Shown here piece after piece: positions 47,782 to 58,310 of a DNA stretch of 64,000 nt. Each line of letters starts with the position of its first letter. The stretch's first letter is position 1. A program made the translations under genes and the position numbers. The stretch spans positions 3,410,001 to 3,474,000 of the forward strand of contig OZ316891.1 in assembly GCA_973895155.1 (NCBI GenBank), read 5' to 3'. This stretch comes from Marsupella aquatica (taxonomy: Eukaryota > Marchantiophyta). Below the pieces are notes generated by a model. It saw only the letters and a list, made by a program, of their open reading frames with translations. It was not told where the DNA came from and searched no databases.

Positions 47782-49206
47782 TTAATAAGCCACAAGTATC
47801 TTCCTACCAGTCTTCATAATCCTCACCAGTACAAGCGCAGCCACTGCAGCACAGAAACCAACCCCTACGAATATGATCATGCCCCTATAGTCTCCTTGCT
47901 CCCTGTCAACAAGCAGTCCACCAATCGGAATGCCAGTCAAAATTCCTACAGAGGCAACGGTATATGCTGTGGCCACATATCTTCCAAAGTTTTTGGTGTG
48001 GCACAGCTGCCCGATGCAAGCCGGACCCAGAGTATGAACGCTCCCGGATGTAAATCCGAAAGTAAGTGCGAAGATCACAAGTCCTGCTTTAGTCTGTCCC
48101 ACAATTAGCCAAACCCCCAGGACAGACACGATGATCAGGACCGTCATCAGAATGAGACTGTTGAAACGCCCAATTCTATCAGAGATGAGGCCTGGAAGCC
48201 AGCGCCCGAAGATGGACCCCAGGTTCAAGAACACCAGCATCTGGGAGGCGAAGGCGGAGGAGAAGCCATGGTAGAGCGCGTAGGAGCTGATGTAGACAGT
48301 CGGAACGAAGAAAACCCACCGAAGCAGAAATATGGCCAGGACAGTCACTGCAAAGGCTCGGTCGTCAAAGATGCTGAAAACCAGATTGGCAGTCGCGTTC
48401 TTTGCCGGGGGAAGACGCGAGCGTATGAAAGTGCAGGCGATCACGCAGACGAATAAGTAGATGCAGCCTATAACTCGGGTGCTCCACGCAAAGCCTACTT
48501 TGGGAATCAGATTCTCGAGTAGCAAAGGAAAGATGACGCCTGCAATTGCACTACTCGAGACCGCAATGCCCATAGCATTTCCACGCGCTTTGTGAAAGTA
48601 ATGCCCCACAACGGCAACCGAGGGAGTGTAAAGGAGACACGAGCTTCCGCCTCCCAAGAATGCAAAGACTACCAAGAATTGCCAATAATGGTGACAGATC
48701 CCTATCAGGAACATGGACGAGCACACCCCAAAACTCCCCGCCAGGATGAGCCACTTCGGGCCATGTTTATCGAACAGAGGCCCTATAAAAATGCTTCCTC
48801 CGAAAGCCAGGAACAAATAGATGCTGAAAATCCAACCGATTGCTTCAGGGCTGGACGAGGAGAGCTGGTGCGTGCTGAAATACGACTTGAAGGCCCCGAA
48901 GTTATTCGCCGTCCCGAGAGCAGCCATGTTCCCACAAAATGCACCGAGAACGACAAGCCAAGCGCCCAAGCCGCCTTCCGGGTACGTGGTGACCTCATCT
49001 TTCTCATCTTTCTCATCTTTCTCGGGTGAGGTTGGAATTGCAATTGCGCACTTCGAGCAGAGTGTTGGCCAATTACTTTTCGCCCTTAAATCTTCTATGC
49101 CATCCGGTCCCGCCTTAAGAACTGGCACTGAGAGTACCCATGATTTGTTGCGTGCACCCGACTCAAGTACATCGGCAGGTCCTCCCGGGACTTCTGGTCC
49201 TCCCAT
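47782..49206 (-). CDS. Major facilitator transporter of the fungal monocarboxylate-permease type
   Basis: A single exon of 474 residues with a true ATG. A hydrophilic N-terminus of about 75 residues contains a KDE tripeptide array (residues 63-71) from a 9-bp DNA repeat. About 12 membrane segments follow. PEGGLGAWLVVLG (76-88) is the monocarboxylate-type signature that opens TM1. GPLFDKHGPK (142-151) and GLISDRIGRFNSL (338-350) are the paired MFS cytoplasmic loops. RGNAMGIAVSSSAI, VYISSYALYHGFSS, LNLGSIFGRWLPG and LTGIPIGGLL are patterns I associate with fungal MCH/MCT permeases. Family function is proton-linked or facilitative export or uptake of small acids or riboflavin; the substrate cannot be told. 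No introns, unlike its neighbours. Acquisition from a fungus is an inference. The flanks are ordinary AT-rich plant DNA, arguing against simple contamination. Confidence 0.85.
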   Translation of the reverse strand: MGGPEVPGGPADVLESGARNKSWVLSVPVLKAGPDGIEDLRAKSNWPTLCSKCAIAIPTSPEKDEKDEKDEVTTYPEGGLGAWLVVLGAFCGNMAALGTANNFGAFKSYFSTHQLSSSSPEAIGWIFSIYLFLAFGGSIFIGPLFDKHGPKWLILAGSFGVCSSMFLIGICHHYWQFLVVFAFLGGGSSCLLYTPSVAVVGHYFHKARGNAMGIAVSSSAIAGVIFPLLLENLIPKVGFAWSTRVIGCIYLFVCVIACTFIRSRLPPAKNATANLVFSIFDDRAFAVTVLAIFLLRWVFFVPTVYISSYALYHGFSSAFASQMLVFLNLGSIFGRWLPGLISDRIGRFNSLILMTVLIIVSVLGVWLIVGQTKAGLVIFALTFGFTSGSVHTLGPACIGQLCHTKNFGRYVATAYTVASVGILTGIPIGGLLVDREQGDYRGMIIFVGVGFCAAVAALVLVRIMKTGRKILVAY

Positions 49207-51363
49207 TTGTATTGGAAGTATATCGAGCAGAATCTGTTCACTGGCGACTTTTGAGGGTTTACCTGAAGACGAGCCATTGAAAGTTCAACAACCCGAAGTA
49301 CAAAGTGAGCTTTTAGATACTAATGTGCTTAGTAATACTTTCAGTGTTGAAATGTAGAACTGTGGAAGCTTATGAGTGCCAATCGGGACAACAGACAAAA
49401 TCGTTGATAGTTTTTGAGGGAGGGCAACGCTCGAGTGCACAGGTGCAAATGTCTAACACAAACGGTTTCCGCATGGGGATGCCTGGTCTACAGTGAATAC
49501 CCGGACATATATAGATTAGGAGGAAGCTCTCAAGAGATATATAGACAAAGTATACCCACATCGGGATGCCTGATCAATATTCAACATCAGACCTCGACGA
49601 GGAGTTTTCAAAGTGAACGTACAAACAAATTAATTATACGTGAAACCTCCCAAAAGACTCATCTGGAAGCAAGACACAGACATGTACATCTTAAGGACTC
49701 CAATCTCCTCCGTTTAGGGTTTAGTTGATCTTGTTTCTGAGCCAAGATCACAAAGGGCGTGTGAACAACTGATAGATATCCAGGATGAATTAAGTTAGTG
49801 TGGTGGCCACATTCTAGCTTCATCTTGCAGTCGATCTGACCATGCTTGGAGACTGTGACTAGAAAAGCACGATCGAGCCAAGAAACCATGCATAGTTATC
49901 TCAACCAAAACATTATTATAACAAGTTTTGTTCCACGAATGATGATTACTGAACAATTGCTTCAGTTGATCGACTCTGCGGGAAGGAAACTAAGACTGAT
50001 CGACCGGCTAAAATTGCTTCAGTTTACTATGAGGAAATCAACAAAGAACTGATGGGCTACGAACCCGTAAAGTGAATAGGAGAGAATTAGTACGTACCGG
50101 AGTGGTACCGTCGGCGGTTTGAAGTGAAGAAGTCAACAACTGCGGAGAATGCACAGTCGGGAGCAGGACGGTTAGCAAAGAGCGATGAGACAGTGCATCT
50201 GTAAACTAGTGATCCCTTACACACGCACTGATCAGACTGGACCAGAGCGGAAAGGAAAAGGGTGACACAATGTGATGAGCTATGAATGTCAAGTATCACT
50301 TTCATATGTTAGAATGGATTGCTTTAGGTCGACAAGCACCCTGTGGAAAGGAAATAGAGCCTGATCGGTCACGACTATAAAGGGTCAGCCTTTCATACCT
50401 TAGGAACGGTCGAAGTTGAATGTGATATGAGTATTTCTTCGTCTTCTTCGACTCACAAAACCGTTGACGCTGTCGAATGAAATGAATAAGCCAACAACTG
50501 CGAATGACTCCACGTCCGGAGCAGGGATCGGCATGTAGAGGAAAAAGCTGATGAAGAAAGAAATGGAAACGATTGGCTTATACACTTCAGTAGCACGTCT
50601 ATAGACTCGGTCACCCCTCTGTCAAGTTATTTCTACTTCCATACGACCAAGTTTTTCTAGACTGCTTTTTAGGTTTTTGATAAGACCTAGCGGAATCATG
50701 TACGCTAGACCTATTTCGACAGAAGAGAACACCATTTCACCCAGAATTGTGTTATGTAGGTTTTTTATTGAGGACTCAAGGCAAAATCATCGATTCTCTG
50801 TCGCGTCCCTATCTGTTAGCAGTCTGGATGTCCCCATTTTTTCTCTTAGTAGGGTGTCTCAATAGTGAGCTGTGGGGCCATCCAATAAAACCGGCTTACA
50901 GGACCCTAATAAGGGAATTCAAATATGGGGGGAGGGAGGTTTGACCTGCCCCAAAAGCTAGGGTTTGCTCTAAAGCCCGTTTCAGTTATGCTAACCCTTC
51001 TCCTTCCGGCTCGGTAAGCCCTAGCTGGTTATCAACATTGGTGATACTTAGATAACGCACCCGTTGGGCAGCTTGTTGTTAGCATTGCAAAGTTGTTTAT
51101 TTTTGAGTTGCCAGATCTTGGGAAGGGAGTCCAAGCACGTGAGGGAACTTGAACATCAGCCAAATCTTTCTCCCAAGCTCGGCCTCAACCACTTTTTTGC
51201 TGCATTAACTAGGACAAACCTCCTCCACCACAAATAGTCATCCCTAACAACATGTAAACACTCTTAGAGTAGAATGTTGTTAAGTCTCCAATACTCCTTC
51301 ATAGATCAAGACCTCATCCCCAGTGTGGATTGGAGTTGGCCTCAAATAATGGGTCTTGTCAAA
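49207..51363. other. Intergenic, transporter 5' flank
   Basis: The first few hundred bases should hold the transporter promoter; no TATA box could be assigned with confidence. The rest contains only short unrelated frames. No repeat or RNA gene was recognised. Confidence 0.4.
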
Positions 51364-51905
51364 CTAGTTGTTCTTTATTCTTCTGCGAGCCTTTTCTAGC
51401 CTCAGTAACGCTTCCTCAATCTTCTGGCTAAAATGCTCCAACAACTCTTCTAGGGATACTCCATCTTGCCATTCAATTGTTCTCATGCTTTGAACATTTT
51501 TCTCGATTGGTATCAAAGGCAAATATCCAAAGACTATTTTGGCGTGTGCAATTACCCAAAAATTTACCCAAAGAGCAAATGGTAGAAGGTTGGACCAAAG
51601 CAAAGGTTTTTGTTGGCAAGATTTCATTAAGGCATTCACAATTGATATATATCCTTGCTAAATCTTCTTATTGCCTTCTGGGTTGTAGGCAATAATAAGT
51701 TTGAGCTTGATGTTGAACTGGTCAGAAAACCTGCAGCCTCTTTAGAATTCAATTGTCCTCTATCCGCACTCATTTGCACATCTTACACAACCATGATGTG
51801 CTGTAACATCTTCAAGTATGAACCTGCATAGTGCTTTAATAGTGTTAAAGGTAAAAGCCCTTCCTTCTACATTGATAGGAATCTGATAAGTTTTATCTTG
51901 CAAGG
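51364..51905 (-). mobile_element. Ty3/gypsy retrotransposon integrase remnant
   Basis: Read on the minus strand, fragments keep the order of an integrase core and its tail: FILEDVTAHHGC, then LKLIIAYNPEGNKKI (compare YNPEGNGKVERGH), then NALMKSCQQKPLLWSNLLPF, IVFGYLPLIPIE and LEELLEHFSQKIEEALLRLE. Stops interrupt it (for example a TAG where Glu of the VERGH motif belongs). No reverse transcriptase, LTR or primer-binding site was found nearby, so only a fragment of pol remains. Confidence 0.7.
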
Positions 51906-53073
51906 ACAAGGTATTTTAATTTGCACTGCTATTCTCATGGCATGTGCCCCACATCTACTGCCCACTATGAATGCAAAGAAAGGGATGCAAAAGTAGGATT
52001 AAGTCCATATCTAAAACCAAACTTTAAAGAAATATTAAGTAGATTCACAAGACCCAACGTACATAGCATTTTACATCCACACATATACAGTCATGTTTGA
52101 TGGACCACCAATACTATCTTTGTACATTTGAGGTAGCTCTAACTCTTTCATACCCTAGTACTTTCATAACATCATGAGTCCCATGAGACTTTTTTTTCAT
52201 TGTATCAAGAACTCTACAAGGAATAATTATGCTATTTATTCAATTAAAAATATTCCGCATAAAACACCATCATTTAGCATAATTGAACTTGTAAATCTTC
52301 TTCCATTATTATTGAAACTCGTCTTTTATGTATCATTCTAACAGACCTTAAATAAAGAATACTAAGGTACCTTCTAATCAAAAAGCAACTCTCTATAATA
52401 GAGCTCCTCTCAAAATACTAAGACCTCAAACTCCCCATTCATTACTTGAACCACCTCCATTTCAAATGTTATGATGATATGGGGCTCTTCAAAGCATATA
52501 TTCTTCTAGATTATCCTTTCTAGCAGTGTGTCAAAACTCAAGATTGATGATCCTAATAAAAGTTACCCAACATAGCATAGCAATGCATCTGAGTGTTGTA
52601 ATTAATAGCAATCATTCCTAAGTAAAACACAAGGAGGATATGTAGTGTTAGGAGATAGATTACAGAGGTTATCTAGGTTAATTAACCTCAAAGTGTACCC
52701 GCGCCTGTTTACTGTATTGTATAAGGTATTTTCCCCTGTTAAGTAGGGGACCCAATCCCCTTGGCATGGAGGTGTCGGTATGCCCCTAAATTTCCTATGT
52801 ACCTTAGGGTAATGTGTGAAGAAGCCTAACTGCTAGGTGGAATTCCACAAGTTTGTTTCCCCTGACTACTTTATAGAAGAAAATGATGAAATCCCAAGAG
52901 AGGGAAACCAAATGCAACAATGTACAAAACAAAAGTACGCTCAGGTAAATGGACTGTGCGGTCCTTCATATATAAAATCACAGTGTGTATTACAATGTAA
53001 CTCTACGTACATACTTCTCATGCTATATACAGCTTGCTCCTGAGTTGCCAAATGAATCCCTAGCTATATACAC
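51906..53073. other. Intergenic region
   Basis: AT-rich, no gene or repeat recognised. Stretches near 51906 may be further decayed retrotransposon pol on the minus strand. Confidence 0.45.
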
Positions 53074-54046
53074 CTAATCAGAATCTGACCGAGAACTGTC
53101 ACTTGCGAATAAGTAGGCAATGTCTTCTCGTGCTACATCCTATTTTCTCACACCACCATACATAATCTGACCAATCATCCTCCGCTTCTTGTTCTGCACA
53201 ATCAACACAATCCACATTAAATGCAGTCAAACTAGCAGGTTAATAATAAAAGCCATATACAAACAATGCACACTCAATCTAATAGTTAGTACAGGGAATT
53301 ACCTGTAGCTTCAATATCTTCACCTCAATGGAATCCTTAAATAGATATAAACCGTACCACAGTGACTGGTTTTGTCTGCCCAATTATACGATGTGCCCGG
53401 TCCACAGCTTGGTCTTCCACACAGGGATTCCATCACTCGTCTACTAGAATTACATGATTTGCGCAAGTTATGTTGAGACCTGTAGATGTTGCCATCAAGG
53501 AAAGCATAATGATGCTCACCTACACAGTCCATAGAAAACATTGGTCATTACAATTATAATGTGAAAGTATACATGAATTAGCTGTCTGAAAATGGACAAA
53601 TTTGACTCACCTCAGGGGTCCTACTGAACATGTGAAGCACCTTGTCTCTCTTTTTTGGGGCCATTGACCCATCAATCCTTCCGAACTGAAGGCCAGCCTT
53701 TGTGAGGTCTGGCTCAAGCAAGTCCAGACATTTTGTCCATTGCAAAAACACAAGAGCCTTCTCTCTTGGATGACATTGTTCCTTGGTGAGTGGCTTTGTG
53801 TATCTTTTGGGATACCCTTCAAGTATGTCATGACTGCATCAAATTTGGCAGAAGAGGTTGCCGTTGGAATGGTTTGAATAAACTTCAATCCATCTAGGAC
53901 GTCACCATCACCCTTGGTGCTTGACAAGTCTACGTTCTTGTCGAGTTTTGCAACGCCCACCTTTCTCCTACAATTGGGGAACTTGCAAGTGAAGATTTCC
54001 TTCCGCCCTCAAACCGCGCAAGACCCACAGTTAAAGTGGCCACAGC
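53074..54046 (-). pseudogene. SNF2 helicase with RING finger (RAD5/HLTF-like), 3' part, pseudogene
   Basis: Minus-strand blocks keep intron borders: 54046-53611, 53519-53303 and 53193-53074. The first holds a RING remnant (CGHFNCGSC, then FTCKFPNCRRK), a linker (VGVAKLDKNVDLSS), and the start of the C-terminal helicase lobe (QWTKCLDLLEPDL, FGRIDGSMAPKKRDKVLHMF). The second has [34 protein letters not shown] and [11 protein letters not shown]. The last ends NKKRRMIGQIMYGG and ASDSSRSDSD. Lesions include a TGA in place of the first Trp of the WWNP motif, an extra codon in RIGQ, frameshifts near 53370 and 53770, and a TAG in the last block. The family remodels chromatin or acts in post-replication repair. 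The CACTA terminus at 54047 cuts it within the RING; the N-terminal ATPase lobe is not in view. Confidence 0.8.
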
Positions 54047-54460
54047 CACTAGTAGAAACCGGGGGGTATTTAGACCCCATTAAACGACTATTCAATACCG
54101 TATAGGACTTGGAAACGACTGGGAAGGACTCTAGTCCTTTATAGGACTGCGAGTCGTATGTTTTGTTACTATAATCAACTGAGTCCTTTATAGAACTGGT
54201 TTATAAGTCGTTTAATAGACTGGATTTTCAGTCTATTTTAGTCTTTGTGTGGGTAGCTTTGGTGAGTCTTTTTCAGTCTTTTATGGGCTGCGATGGTGAG
54301 TCGTTGGGAACAACTCAAAAGGTTATGGAGGGTAGTCTTTAAATATACTTTGTGGGTTTATAAAATGACTAAAGTAGACACTTTGTGGGGGTTTATAAAA
54401 CGACTAAAGTAGACACTTTGTGGGGTATGTACAAGTCTTTCATGTCAACTGGAAATGAAT
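54047..54460. repeat. CACTA subterminal repeat region
   Basis: Many copies of an AGTC(C/G/T)TTTA motif in both orientations follow the terminus, including a perfect palindrome AGTCCTTTATAGGACT at 54133-54148, AGTCCTTTATAGAACT, AGTCGTTTAATAGACT and AGTCTTTTATGGG. At about 54340-54427 a roughly 42-bp unit with GACTAAAGTAGACACTTTGT is tandemly duplicated. In En/Spm, such subterminal repeats bind the element's TNPA-like protein. Confidence 0.75.
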
Positions 54461-54947
54461 GATGAAGACCCCACTATACTACTTGGAATGAACTCACTCT
54501 TGTGCACAAATAACACATTTCATTCATGTTTTATTGTGTACTTGGAATGAACTCACTCTATAAGGTCACCATTCACCATGTTAACATTAGAACCTCACAC
54601 AAATTTTCAGAAAGCCATCTTCTATACCATGTACACTAATATGAATTCACAGATTCAAACATCATAGACTACAAAGAAGGTCACAAAGCATTCGTCTATA
54701 CCATACACACTAATACTGAATTGATACAAAACAGATTCAAGTATCATAGACAATCACCATAGAGCCATAGTTTGACATCAATCACTTGTTTCATACATAC
54801 AGAATTCAGAAATATCAATGTCACACACAACGGCTCCTTCATCCTCTTTACCAAATGGAAAAATTGGTACAGATATTTCTTGGATTTTTCCAAGGCAATG
54901 TCAAAATGTAACACAATTCACATGATTCTATCTACACTTGTATTCAG

Positions 54948-57900
54948 TCACTGCAGACTAACACACTCTGATGGCCAGAGCACAAGAGATCCTACTGCAT
55001 CTGCAATTATTTCTTGAGGTGGATCATCGTCTCTATTCGGAAATGGCAAATTACAATCAGATACAATCATTGTAGTCAACAACACTACTACATGGTCATC
55101 CGGGACCACTTTGCCATGGAATTTAGCATGATCCGGTCGCAAAATGCCTGTACCCACACATACCTGCGAGTCATTCTCCCATGATAGAAGATTATGGACT
55201 GGCTCTGCTGTGGCTATCACCTCCACCTTACCCTGGCTGTTTTTCTTGGCTTTCCTGGGTGGCTTATACATGACATTATTCATACCTTGGTTGCGAGTCA
55301 TGACTTTGGCACGAGTGTTTTGTGCTGGTGATCGAGAATTGGCTACACTCTTCTTCAAAGAATCTGCATCCATATTTGACACTTCCGATTGTGTAGCAGG
55401 ATTTCCCTGCGACATCATCTCAGTATCTGCTAACATTGTACTTGCTTCAATTGAAGCATCTACAATCTTACTTGCATCCAATGTTGCTCCCAAGTTTCGA
55501 CGTCGCTTCACCCTGCTCCCACTTGGTTGAGAGTCTGTCAACTCTGCATCAACTACAATTCAATGCATTGTCCAACATAAGTGAATCACTCATCACATGT
55601 GCGCCATGTACATGTCACCATCCACAAAGTTGTCACTATCTCCTTACCATTATGAACAGCCTTCTTCCCCTTCTTTGCCATTGCCATATCCTCCATGTCT
55701 GCTTCTGCTGATCAATAAACAGACCACAAGATTCAAGTTCAATCTATTAACCACTGAATTGTTTCTCAACAATGGTAGGAGAGGAATTTAAAGCATCAGC
55801 TTACCTGATACCTCCTTGGCTATGGTCACTGAGGCACTGGGCACATCTTTTTCATTGCTCTTTGAATCACCTGATACATCAATCATGATGTCACTTCAAT
55901 TCCCAGTTTATCCAACCAATTCTTACAGAAAAGATTACCTCCAACCGGCTTAAGCTTCACAAAACTCCATGCACTTTTCAAATGTAATGTACTGGATCAT
56001 AGCAGGTTACCTGTCTCAGCAACCTTTTTGCCATTCTGCTTACCGATTACAGGGTCCAGGTTCTCTGCCTCCACTCTTCCTGCATTCAAACCATTCACTC
56101 AATTCATGAAAACTTACTTCTAACATTTGAACATAGGACACAATGAACAATGGGCCTCTCTTGTTTCAAAATCCTCATTGCATACCTGTGTCAGATTTGC
56201 CAATTCCCTTTTTTGTTAACAAGGGCACACTTTGTACAATGTTGCCCTCATTGTTTGGTTGGGAACCACCCAATTTTTCAATCACAAGCTTGAAATTAGA
56301 TTCCACTGATGCAAGAAGGTTCGCTACAGATGCCTCCACAATATCCAAACGATCAGCCAATTTACTTTCCACTCGAGGGAGTCCACACTCTAATGACTTC
56401 AACCGTTCAGACATCTTTGTGAGAGTTGTAACAGTTCCCTGTCATAACACAGTTTACATATCTCAGATAATTGTCCCCAAGAACTGGTTGCTTACTTCCT
56501 ACTACAATTCTTTCTGATGCTCAAGGCCAAATAGTCACAGAACATATAGAATTACAACATAATCACCTGTTTGGAAGTCACACTTGTCACCTCACTCCTT
56601 TGTTTCATGAACTCCTCTCTCACTTCTTGTGCTGATGGTTCTTCACCTGTCAATTTCTTCTGCAGTCCACATCAACATACATATGAATGAAACCAAGTGT
56701 TGATTGTCAATGAAAATGTAATAATGGTAGCAAGATGATAAGTTTGAGGCTTACTATTAGGCATGTCACTGCCTTACCAATTGTTCTTTCACTGGAGCAT
56801 AACTTCCTCTCCCAGCCTGTGAAAGGTGTTTCACTTTGCCTCGAGCATTTGACATCAGTTCACTCTTGCTCTGTCCAGCCTCCGACATGAACCCTTTGAT
56901 TAACCGTGTCCATTGATCCAGTTCCAATGATGGGGGTGGTGGCATTCTCCTGTTAGAACCATTGTCTATCCACATCCTTTTCAACCTATGCCTCTCTTGT
57001 TTCAAAATCCTCATTGCATAATCTGATATGCAATCTTCAACTGGGCCCTTACCATCATTACCAACATAGTCCCACCGTTCAAGAATGTCCTTGCAGATAG
57101 CAGCCCAATCAGCTTTGTTCTGACTCCTAAACTCTGTAATGCTCAAATCTAACCAACGCAATACTTCTCCTCTTAGGTCAGAATGCCAACGGTTCTTACC
57201 ATCACATGTGGGAGTTATCCAACCTTCGGAATTCACTTCTACTTTACCAAATTTGTTACTGTCTCCTGCCTTGGTACTCCCTGAAGCGCTACTAGGTGTC
57301 CCTCCACGGCCTGGTGTCCCCCCACGGCCTGGGGTCCCTCCACGGCCTGATCTCCCCCCACGGCCTGGATTGCATTGTCCAAACCTCCCTGGAGTCCCTG
57401 CACATTTACAGGATCCATTTACAGTCACTTACATTAGGTAAGTATGAATCATAAATCCTGCTGCCAAATATACACTGGACTTCAGAGCAATTCTGCAATG
57501 ACCAAGTTACCTCTCCCTTGGCGCATAGATGGTTCTGGACCACCTGTCCTATTGCTTTGTCTTGATGAATTAGGGCCGTTTCTCCCGCCTGTGAATGATT
57601 GCCGCCTATCTGAACGTGGATGGCCTTTGTTGTTTTCGTGATTGTCCCAATCAGAGTCTGCATACCAACAGGTACATGCCACACTCATGGACCTGTAAGA
57701 TAAACTCTTTGCCCTAGCTACACATCAGATAAGTCCATATTGAGCTAAATCTCTACTACCATCACAAAATCACTAGCACAAGGCACTTACTTGTCCAATC
57801 ATCCTCCTCACCTGTCCATTGCCCTCTGTACCCGTCTCTACCACGCTCTGGGTGTTCATATTCATCCCATCCATCTTCTGCTCCATCATAGTCATCATCA

Positions 57901-58133
57901 TAATTATCAGGCGTCCCTTGCCAATAACTCTGGCTCCTTCTAGGGTATGGATTATGTGATTTCTCTCTAGCTGCCCACCTACCTGGGACTTGATGAGGGC
58001 CCTGTGCATCCTGCACAGGTGCATTTTTCTGTGAGCCCCCTGCATCTGGGTCTCCATCCATATCCAATCTTTCCTCTTCACCCCACTCTCCAAGCCCCAT
58101 GTCTGTCTCCATGTCATCACCCTCTTCCCCCAT
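54948..58133 (-). CDS. CACTA accessory protein with plant Ptta/En-Spm domain (TNPA-like)
   Basis: Nine exons on the minus strand: 58133-57791, 57657-57511, 57397-56778, 56659-56567, 56438-56186, 56079-56011, 55870-55805, 55704-55648 and 55552-54948. All are GT-AG with matching phases, and they sum to 750 codons without a stop. The eighth exon has tandem AG acceptors 3 bp apart. Residues 1-114 are acidic (EEGDDMETDMGLGEWGEEE). Residues 164-196 are Gly/Arg-rich with three GRGGTP units. About 220-350 (WHSDLRGEVLRWLDLSITEF, ERWDYVGNDGK, ILKQERHRLKRMW) matches the Ptta/En/Spm transposase family domain (Pfam Transposase_24 type). A coiled-coil-like part (MSERLKSLECGLPRVESKLA) follows, then a basic linker (VKRRRN, PPRKAKK) and a conserved-looking tail. 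Its likely role is binding subterminal repeats. Exons are by eye, so small ones could shift. Confidence 0.75.
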
Positions 58134-58310
58134 AGCTTCTGCACAGCACCCACAACCAAACAGGGAGAATCAGCACACTAAATTCAAAGTATCAATCAAT
58201 TTCATGCATATCCAACTATCCTAAACATCATTCCAGGCAGCAATTCCCGTTCTGTGACTCTGTGCAGGTAGTCATCCTCAACCTCATACTTGCCAATCGC
58301 CAGCTGTTGC

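Noticed and set aside
48592-49357. Plus-strand frames of 145 and 178 codons opposite the transporter gene
   Set aside because: Shadows of the GC-richer transporter ORF; no domain, and hydrophobic periodicity belongs to the minus frame.
57139-57441. Plus-strand proline-rich frame VPPRPGVPPRPG
   Set aside because: Antisense of the Gly/Arg-rich GRGGTP repeats in the CACTA accessory protein.
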